Assembly: GCA_025450355.1 (NCBI GenBank)
Contig: JANWHR010000256.1
Coordinates: forward strand, 1 to 5,576
Reading direction: 5' to 3'
Length of the DNA: 5,576 nt
Origin: Micropepsaceae bacterium
GTDB taxonomy: Bacteria > Pseudomonadota > Alphaproteobacteria > Micropepsales > Micropepsaceae
The notes under the pieces were generated by a model that had not been told where the DNA came from, made no database searches, and saw only the letters and a list, made by a program, of their open reading frames with translations. This document shows, in pieces, positions 1-5,576 of this stretch (position 1 is the first letter of the stretch; each line of letters begins with the position of its first letter). The position numbers and the translations under genes are program-made.

Positions 1-59
1 ACTTCGTGGCGCGAGCTGTGCTACCCTCGGTGCTGCGGACAAAGTGGATTTCTGAGCGT

Positions 60-64
60 GAGGA
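60..64 (+). promoter_or_regulatory. ribosome binding site deciding the GTG start at 72
   Basis: GAGGA sits 7 nt upstream of the GTG at 72. The upstream in-frame GTG at 6 has only five bases of visible sequence before it and would bury the signal peptide behind 22 mostly polar residues. Confidence 0.55.
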
Positions 65-71
65 TGTTCGC

Positions 72-581
72 GTGAGGCGTTGCGTATCCGGATTTGCCGG
101 CTTGATGGCGATGTTCGCCGGCTCCGCATCGGCGCAATCGCAATGGCAGGAATACAGCTATCCCGGCCAGCAATTTGCGGTTTCGTTTCCGGGAGAGCCC
201 TCGATCCAGGTCTTTCCCGTGCAGACCGGCAACGGGCGGTTGGCCACGGAAACGCTCTACACCGCCCGATACGACAAGGGTTTGTTCCAGGTCGCGGTGA
301 TCGATTACTCGAGAGTTTCGGCAGACGGATCGGGCGCCATCGACCAGATCATCCGCAACGTGCGCACGCGAGCCCAGGTGAATCTTGATCTGCCCGTGCA
401 CCTCCAGGGCGCCATTGGCCACTACCTCAATATGACCGGAAAGAACGGCGCCCATTCGGTCGGCGCGGTATATTTCGCCAATCGCCGCATCTACGAAATC
501 GAGGCCAGCGAACCCTCGTGGCAACTCGATCCGCTCTCGGGGGACATGCTTCGCTTCCAGCAGTCGCTGCGCTTCATGTAG
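72..581 (+). CDS. small secreted (periplasmic) protein of unknown function
   Basis: I do not recognise a named family. From the GTG at 72 the product is 169 aa. It opens with a classic Sec signal peptide: Arg-Arg at residues 2-3, a hydrophobic core (about residues 5-17) and an Ala-Ser-Ala site predicted to be cut after residue 21, leaving a mature N-terminus QSQWQEYSYPG. There is no lipobox, so a soluble periplasmic or secreted protein is expected. The early mature segment (YPGQQFAVSFPGEPSIQ) resembles the 'F.V.FPG.P' opening of various uncharacterised exported proteins; this is an impression, not a family call. The only cysteine is in the signal peptide, so the mature protein has no disulfide. 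The frame also opens further upstream at a GTG at 6, but 72 is preferred because GAGGA lies 7 nt before it and the signal peptide then begins at the N-terminus. It converges on the nuclease gene, which ends 116 bp away. Confidence 0.8.
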   Translation: MRRCVSGFAGLMAMFAGSASAQSQWQEYSYPGQQFAVSFPGEPSIQVFPVQTGNGRLATETLYTARYDKGLFQVAVIDYSRVSADGSGAIDQIIRNVRTRAQVNLDLPVHLQGAIGHYLNMTGKNGAHSVGAVYFANRRIYEIEASEPSWQLDPLSGDMLRFQQSLRFM

Positions 582-589
582 CGCACACC

Positions 590-623
590 GGACAGGCCGA
601 TCGGGCGCCCCATTACCCTGTCC
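590..623. terminator. possible hairpin between convergent genes
   Basis: The arms GGACAGG (590-596) and CCTGTCC (617-623) pair perfectly over 7 bp. The 20-nt loop itself contains the palindrome CCGATCGG (597-604). It lies just after the secreted-protein stop codon, where transcription from both sides should end. No T-tract follows on either strand, so it is not a canonical intrinsic terminator; it may only stabilise 3' ends. Confidence 0.3.
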
Positions 624-697
624 TCCTTCGATCGCCGCTTCGGCCCGGCCCAATAGTCCGCTCGCGACAGCAATAATGGCTTCCCTGGCGCTGGGAA

Positions 698-1573
698 TTA
701 CACGCGGGAGCCGATGCCAGGCACTTCGGGTACGAGATCAAACACCGCTTGCCCGACCATTGTGAGACTTTCCAGCTGGTCTGCGTCGCCTCTTTTGACT
801 TCGGAAAACTCAACAACTTGTATCCTCGACCGAGACACAGATTTCAGGGCGATTGGCACGGCGCAATTTTGCGCGACGTTCCGCAATTTGAACGCCGCCT
901 TAACCTGCTGAAGAATCTGCTCCGGGATAATGTCTTCTCCTGCGCGTTTTGCCTCGCAAGGGACGATGAACTCCTGAAATTTCTCGGGGCCGATCTGTTC
1001 CGTCGCGAGGAATAGCGCGTCGATTTCCGTTCGGCGGAGCTTCAGCGCATTCTGAAGGTGATCCATTTGCTGGATCGTAGTCTTCCTTGACGAGAACAGC
1101 GCAAAATACGTTTCTATGAGGTGAAGTCGTACACTTACCTGCACAAGCCACGGTTCATCCGGACGGCCCAAACGCCGCGATGCGAGTGGCAGGCTGATGC
1201 TGCTAATTTGATGCGGAATCATTTCCGGCGGAGGCAAGGGCGCCGTTCCGGGAAACGGTTCCGTTTGGCCAGGCAAAACTGCGATAAACTCGAAATTGCG
1301 GCCCTCTCCGGTGAGTTGGCGCGCGGTGTACCCGGCGGCGAATATCTCCGGTGGCCAAGTGGCATTTGCCCGGTGGCGCTTTCGAAGAAAGTCTTTCATG
1401 AACGCTGGCGGATTCGTGCTCTTTGGCTGTGCACCCCGCCGCTTCTGATACTCCATATATTCTTCGCGAATTTCACTGTGCGTCACGACAGGATTACTCA
1501 ACTGCCGTGCAGCCGGATTCCACCGCTTTTGAAAGAGTCGAAGAATGATTTCGGGCTTGTACGAATCAGCCAT
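698..1573 (-). CDS. putative type II restriction endonuclease (PD-(D/E)XK-like)
   Basis: A 291-aa protein (from ATG 1573) that I cannot place in a named restriction-enzyme family. The nuclease call rests on two things. First, residues about 184-220 carry a PD-(D/E)XK-like core: TEIDALF with Asp185 (codon 1021-1019), then after a predicted beta strand (FIVPCEAKR) Glu207 and Lys209 (codons 955-953 and 949-947), then EQILQQVKAAF with Gln219, matching the 'ExK...Q' pattern of many endonucleases. Second, it lies directly behind a DNA methyltransferase on the same strand. The N-terminal half (MADSYKPEIILRLFQKRWNP onward, rich in Arg and Lys) has no motif I know and could hold DNA recognition. A TTG at 1591, abutting the methyltransferase TGA, is an alternative start adding six residues. 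Neither start has a good Shine-Dalgarno, so translation is probably coupled to the upstream gene. Alternatives are another DNA-processing nuclease of the same fold. Recognition site and cleavage are unknown. Confidence 0.6.
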   Translation of the reverse strand: MADSYKPEIILRLFQKRWNPAARQLSNPVVTHSEIREEYMEYQKRRGAQPKSTNPPAFMKDFLRKRHRANATWPPEIFAAGYTARQLTGEGRNFEFIAVLPGQTEPFPGTAPLPPPEMIPHQISSISLPLASRRLGRPDEPWLVQVSVRLHLIETYFALFSSRKTTIQQMDHLQNALKLRRTEIDALFLATEQIGPEKFQEFIVPCEAKRAGEDIIPEQILQQVKAAFKLRNVAQNCAVPIALKSVSRSRIQVVEFSEVKRGDADQLESLTMVGQAVFDLVPEVPGIGSRV

Positions 1574-1591
1574 GAACCCGAAAGATACCAA

Positions 1592-2956
1592 TCAGCCGGG
1601 CCAGCGCAACAAAACCACTTCCTCGCGAAGTTGTTCGCCTGTCGCCGTTGAAAACCGGGTGCGGAACAGATCCATTCCCCGCACCTCGTAACCCTGCGCC
1701 CTTGCAACATCGGCAAGAATTTGCCCGGTGCGGATCATGACGCGAAGGTAGGAGGCCTGATCCCCTACGACATAGGCCAGCTTTGCGCCGGGACGGAGAA
1801 TCGCCTTCAGTTGATGAAGGTGCTTCGCCATGCCACCGAAATACAGTTTTGTCACCGCGGCGTACATGCGCTCAAAGCCGCTCGTCTTTCCCAGGGAAAT
1901 TCTGCGCCGCTCAATGGCATCGGCGATCCTGTGAATTTCCGGATGGTTCGCGATCCAGAAATGATCGTCGTCGCCCTTGTACACATTCCGGGTATTGGAT
2001 CGCATCAGGAACTGCTTGATGGCCCTGAGCTCCTGTTTGGTCTGAAGTAATCCCAGAAGCACTGATTCGAGCCGGGTCGTTCGCGTGTAATCCTTTTCGT
2101 TGGGGTATGGAGGTGACGTAATCACCACATCCACGGACTGCGGTTCGATCAATCCCGCCAGATCGCGCGAGTCGGCGCGGATCACCGACGCTTTGGTCTG
2201 CCACTGACTTCTAAGGTGGCGCAAGTCTGAAGCGATGGTTCGAATCTGCTCCAGCCATCGCGCAATGACAGCAACGTCCATCTTTGGTGGACCTACCCCT
2301 ACCTCCGGCCCGAAGTGGAGATTTCCGACCGTGGAGACCAGCGCCTGAGCAAGGGCCAGAAGTTCATGCCGGTGATACTCACTGCCGGAGCACTCGCGCA
2401 ATTTTTCCAGCAGCACCAGTGTCTTATGAAGTGGAAGCGCACTGATCGAGTTGTCCAGAAGCAAACTTGCTGTTTCTGCGGGTAACCTCCGCAATCGCAC
2501 TCTGGACGGCACGTTGCCGGGAGCATCAGAAATGCCGTCGCTATTGAACTGCTCCAGCGCGCGTTGTGCGACCCCTTCCGCGTGAGCCAGCAAACGCTCC
2601 GGATCAGCCGCCCAATCAGTCTTCGTCGCAGCGGCGAAAAAGGACATGGGATGGGCTTCCACCCCGATGCTGGCGATACCGAGCTTCTTGCATTCCACCA
2701 GCGTCGTGCCGGTGCCGCAAAACGGGTCGAAACAGACGGTTTTGGAATCCGCATCAAAGCGGTGCAGGTAATCGCGCACGAGATGGGGCGGGAACGATAA
2801 TACAAACCGGTACCACCCGTGCGCGGGACGGTCCGTGGGGTCCAGCCGATTGGCGTCTCCATTTGAGCGCCTACGATTACGATGTGCGCCCGGCCGAAGC
2901 GCGTCGCGAACGGGCAATCGTGTTTCCTGTGCCAGGGGCAAAAGCAATTCAGTCAT
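1592..2956 (-). CDS. site-specific DNA methyltransferase (SPPY type, probably N4-cytosine)
   Basis: Transfers a methyl group from S-adenosylmethionine to an exocyclic amino group in DNA; here probably the protective arm of an R-M pair. Numbered from ATG 2956 (454 aa), the motifs are: a motif X-like stretch HGWYRFVLSFPPHLVRDYL (about 46-64), motif I DPFCGTGTTLVE (77-88) for SAM binding, the motif II acidic residue in IGVEAHP (Glu100), and ADSRDL (262-267) just before the catalytic motif IV TSPPYPN (280-286; codons of the SPPYPN part at 2116-2099). A later strand-like segment LAYVVGD (393-399) follows. SPPY is most often linked to N4-methylcytosine, DPPY to N6-methyladenine, so N4-cytosine is inferred. 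About 160 residues of mostly helical sequence separate motif II from ADSRDL and may include target recognition. The start is uncertain: ATG 2989 (adding 11 residues) and TTG 3031 (adding 25) are also in frame and none has a convincing Shine-Dalgarno. ATG 2956 is chosen for its natural N-terminus MTELLLPL and A-rich upstream bases. A strong promoter lies upstream. Confidence 0.88.
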   Translation of the reverse strand: MTELLLPLAQETRLPVRDALRPGAHRNRRRSNGDANRLDPTDRPAHGWYRFVLSFPPHLVRDYLHRFDADSKTVCFDPFCGTGTTLVECKKLGIASIGVEAHPMSFFAAATKTDWAADPERLLAHAEGVAQRALEQFNSDGISDAPGNVPSRVRLRRLPAETASLLLDNSISALPLHKTLVLLEKLRECSGSEYHRHELLALAQALVSTVGNLHFGPEVGVGPPKMDVAVIARWLEQIRTIASDLRHLRSQWQTKASVIRADSRDLAGLIEPQSVDVVITSPPYPNEKDYTRTTRLESVLLGLLQTKQELRAIKQFLMRSNTRNVYKGDDDHFWIANHPEIHRIADAIERRRISLGKTSGFERMYAAVTKLYFGGMAKHLHQLKAILRPGAKLAYVVGDQASYLRVMIRTGQILADVARAQGYEVRGMDLFRTRFSTATGEQLREEVVLLRWPG

Positions 2957-3101
2957 GTTTTTCAAGTGATCCGATTCGCAGCCTGACATGTGCGCGACGG
3001 CGCGTATATTGTCGTGGCTGAACGGGACCAATTGCCCCCAGAATTTCCGGGAATCGTTTTCGGTAAGGACTGCATGTGAAGAGTTTGTTCAGGGGGTCAA
3101 T

Positions 3102-3130
3102 ATTGTAGCAGCTTCGCAAGAACAAAACAA
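3102..3130 (-). promoter_or_regulatory. sigma70-type promoter for the methyltransferase-nuclease pair
   Basis: On the minus strand, -35 TTGTTT (3130-3125) and -10 TACAAT (3107-3102) are separated by exactly 17 bp inside an AT-rich patch that contrasts with the GC-rich surroundings. Transcription would start near 3095, giving a leader of about 64 nt to TTG 3031, 106 nt to ATG 2989 or 139 nt to ATG 2956. No separate controller-protein gene and no obvious C-box inverted repeat is seen. The 320-base stretch 2957-3276 otherwise holds only the upstream alternative starts and a GC-rich palindromic leader on the other strand. Confidence 0.6.
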
Positions 3131-3142
3131 GAACTTTATCAT
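3113..3142 (+). promoter_or_regulatory. weak candidate promoter for the small membrane protein genes
   Basis: TTCGCA (3113-3118), 18 bp, then TATCAT (3137-3142) is the best plus-strand match I find upstream of 3277. It overlaps the opposing methyltransferase promoter, so the two could compete for polymerase. The match is poor at the -35 and the call is tentative. Confidence 0.25.
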
Positions 3143-3193
3143 GCGGAGACGTGCGTAAGTCGCGGGCACTGACCGATCATCGAATTGGCAGTC

Positions 3194-3233
3194 AGCCGGG
3201 CTCCCCGGGGGCGGTCTTGAGCGGAACCCGGCT
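3194..3233 (+). other. GC-rich inverted repeat in the leader of the small membrane protein gene
   Basis: AGCCGGG (3194-3200) pairs with CCCGGCT (3227-3233) over 7 bp. The loop holds a further palindrome, CCCCGGGG (3203-3210). The structure ends about 33 nt before the ribosome binding site at 3266 and is followed by TTCT rather than a T-run, so it could be a 5' leader fold or a weak terminator-like element. No known riboswitch is recognised. Confidence 0.3.
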
Positions 3234-3265
3234 TTCTCCGGCGGCGTTGCGTTGTGGGGTGGAGC

Positions 3266-3270
3266 GGAGA
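3266..3270 (+). promoter_or_regulatory. ribosome binding site deciding the ATG start at 3277
   Basis: GGAGA lies 6 nt before ATG 3277. It fixes the start against the longer open frame reaching back to 3151, whose extra 42 codons give an unremarkable Arg/Gly/Ser-rich sequence. Confidence 0.65.
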
Positions 3271-3276
3271 ATTGTC

Positions 3277-3531
3277 ATGGCCGAATATCACGAAGTGCGT
3301 GAGGTGCGGGAAGCGCCAAGCCAGGTGTATGTGCGCCGGAGCAGTCCGGGCGCGTTGTTTTTGATGTTTGTGTTGGGCCTGATTTGCGCCGCGGCTATTG
3401 CCTGGGGGATTGCAACCGCCGTTGGCGTGACCGCGGCGCGGCATCCGCTGCGGGTCAGTTGGCCTTCCGGCCAGGTGCAGATCAGCCGGGTGAACTCACC
3501 CCATGTCATTTACCGCCGCGGGCAACCGTAA
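3277..3531 (+). CDS. small single-pass membrane protein, first of a tandem paralogous pair
   Basis: An 84-aa protein of no family I recognise. It has a short charged N-terminal tail (MAEYHEVREVREAPSQVYVRR), one strongly hydrophobic segment at about residues 25-51, and a C-terminal segment of about 33 residues containing VSWPSGQVQISRVNSPHV (60-77). The two arginines just before the membrane segment predict a cytoplasmic N-terminus and a periplasmic C-terminus. The next gene encodes a protein with the same architecture and C-terminal motif, so the two arose by duplication. It begins with a good ribosome binding site 6 nt upstream and lies 99 bp before its paralogue, probably co-transcribed with it. 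It is divergent from the methyltransferase. The membrane anchor plus conserved periplasmic tail suggests an envelope role, but no function can be assigned. Confidence 0.75.
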   Translation: MAEYHEVREVREAPSQVYVRRSSPGALFLMFVLGLICAAAIAWGIATAVGVTAARHPLRVSWPSGQVQISRVNSPHVIYRRGQP

Positions 3532-3543
3532 GCTCGCCAATTC

Positions 3544-3571
3544 GGCGCCATAAACCCCCGGTTTTGGCGCC
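3544..3571 (+). other. long hairpin between the two paralogous genes
   Basis: GGCGCCA (3544-3550) pairs with TGGCGCC (3565-3571). After a one-base bulge (T3551) the stem continues as AAACC (3552-3556) with GGTTT (3560-3564), closing on a CCC loop. That gives 12 pairs with a 3-nt loop. It starts 13 nt after the first stop codon and ends 48 nt before the next ribosome binding site. No T-tract follows, so an mRNA stability or differential-expression element fits better than a full terminator. Confidence 0.5.
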
Positions 3572-3618
3572 CGATGGAACCCGGACAAAGCGGGAGCGTT
3601 CCCAAAGCCAGCCTTTTT

Positions 3619-3623
3619 GGAGG
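3619..3623 (+). promoter_or_regulatory. strong ribosome binding site deciding the ATG start at 3631
   Basis: GGAGG with 7 nt spacing to ATG 3631 is a near-ideal Shine-Dalgarno. It argues against the in-frame ATG at 3574, and the 3631 start gives MAE, the same first three residues as the paralogue. Confidence 0.75.
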
Positions 3624-3630
3624 AAGTCGA

Positions 3631-3897
3631 ATGGCCGAAGTCCAGGGAGTGCGCGATTTTGGAGTGCGCGATTTTGGCGAGCCAATGACGCAACGGCAGG
3701 TGCAACGGCCGGTCCGGCGCATGGGCGCTGGCGCTCTGATCCTGACCTTTCTGCTGGGCGTGATCTTCGCGGTTGCGCTGGGCGCCGCCGCGCTTTCGAT
3801 TTTTGACATTCACACGACGATAAGTTGGCCGGCAGGGCGAATCGAAGTGGGGCAGATTACAGCGCCCCATGTCCAAATCGTGCACGACCAGAAGTGA
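3631..3897 (+). CDS. small single-pass membrane protein, second of a tandem paralogous pair
   Basis: An 88-aa paralogue of the upstream gene; family not recognised. It has a cytoplasmic tail of about 30 residues ending in RPVRR, a hydrophobic segment at about 33-58 (GALILTFLLGVIFAVALGAA) matching GALFLMFVLGLICAAA in the neighbour, then a periplasmic tail with ISWPAGRIEVGQITAPHV (64-81). SWP, the following Gly and PHV are identical in both copies with the same spacing. The N-terminal tail contains GVRDF twice in a row, produced by a perfect 15-bp tandem duplication. The first copy has a comparable VREVRE stretch. Overall divergence outside the membrane segment and SWP...PHV block suggests an old duplication with possible specialisation. 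It ends 21 bp from the convergent acs stop codon. Confidence 0.75.
   Translation: MAEVQGVRDFGVRDFGEPMTQRQVQRPVRRMGAGALILTFLLGVIFAVALGAAALSIFDIHTTISWPAGRIEVGQITAPHVQIVHDQK
3646..3675 (+). repeat. perfect 15-bp tandem duplication inside the second small membrane protein gene
   Basis: The unit GGAGTGCGCGATTTT occurs at 3646-3660 and again at 3661-3675 without mismatch, and both copies are followed by GG. Because the unit is five codons long it preserves the frame and doubles GVRDF in the cytoplasmic tail. Perfect identity suggests a recent slippage event. Confidence 0.9.
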
Positions 3898-3900
3898 TCC

Positions 3901-3913
3901 CGGCGGGGCGCCG
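3901..3913. terminator. short GC hairpin between convergent stop codons
   Basis: CGGCG (3901-3905) and CGCCG (3909-3913) pair around a GGG loop in the 21-bp gap between the small membrane protein and acs stop codons. It is positioned to act on both strands, but it is short and lacks a T-tract, so the terminator role is only suggested by location. Confidence 0.3.
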
Positions 3914-3918
3914 CGCCA

Positions 3919-5576
<1,658 letters not shown>

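Noticed and set aside
21..653. Long minus-strand open frame opposite the secreted-protein gene
   Set aside because: The plus strand has a signal peptide and ribosome binding site; the opposite frame gives an Arg/Gly/Ala-rich sequence with no recognisable domain and is a GC-rich shadow.
681..697. TTCCC...GGGAA inverted repeat adjoining the nuclease stop codon, considered as a terminator
   Set aside because: The stem is only 5 bp with a 7-nt loop and no T-tract follows on the minus strand.
1121..1651. Plus-strand open frame of 176 codons antisense to the nuclease gene
   Set aside because: It overlaps the nuclease gene and the end of the methyltransferase, has no domain, and reads as low-plausibility Arg/Cys-rich sequence.
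2299..2862. Minus-strand open frame of 187 codons within the methyltransferase
   Set aside because: It is a second frame inside a gene with clear methyltransferase motifs and is Arg/Trp/Cys-rich without recognisable content.

Overview
This 5.6 kb window looks like a chromosome segment of a fairly high-GC Gram-negative bacterium. An alphaproteobacterium is my best inference, from the style of the acetyl-CoA synthetase and of the small secreted and membrane proteins; the sequence cannot prove it. I see no RNA gene, CRISPR array, insertion sequence or integrase.

Layout: (1) 72-581, plus strand, a small secreted protein of unknown function with a clear signal peptide. (2) 698-2956, minus strand, a two-gene cassette. 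Its first gene is a SAM-dependent DNA methyltransferase with FCGTGT and TSPPY motifs. The gene behind it, almost touching, encodes a protein with a PD-(D/E)XK-like nuclease signature. Together they read as a compact type II-like restriction-modification (R-M) system. (3) 3277-3897, plus strand, two tandem single-pass membrane proteins (84 and 88 aa). They are paralogues sharing a C-terminal SWPxG...PHV motif, and a long hairpin lies between them. (4) 3919-5576, minus strand, acetyl-CoA synthetase (acs), cut by the right edge of the window so that the N-terminal part is missing.

The gene pairs are convergent at about 582-697 and 3898-3918 and divergent at about 2957-3276. The divergent region carries a good sigma70-type promoter (TTGTTT, 17 bp, TACAAT) reading into the methyltransferase. 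Sampled 60-base rows of the R-M cassette are about 43-55% GC, against 63% (secreted gene) and 70% (acs) in the flanks, which suggests the cassette was acquired horizontally.

The methyltransferase and putative nuclease plausibly act together, one protecting and one cutting the same DNA site. The other genes (secreted protein, membrane pair, acs) show no evident functional link to it. The items most worth following up are the unclassified putative restriction endonuclease and the tandem SWPxG/PHV membrane proteins.
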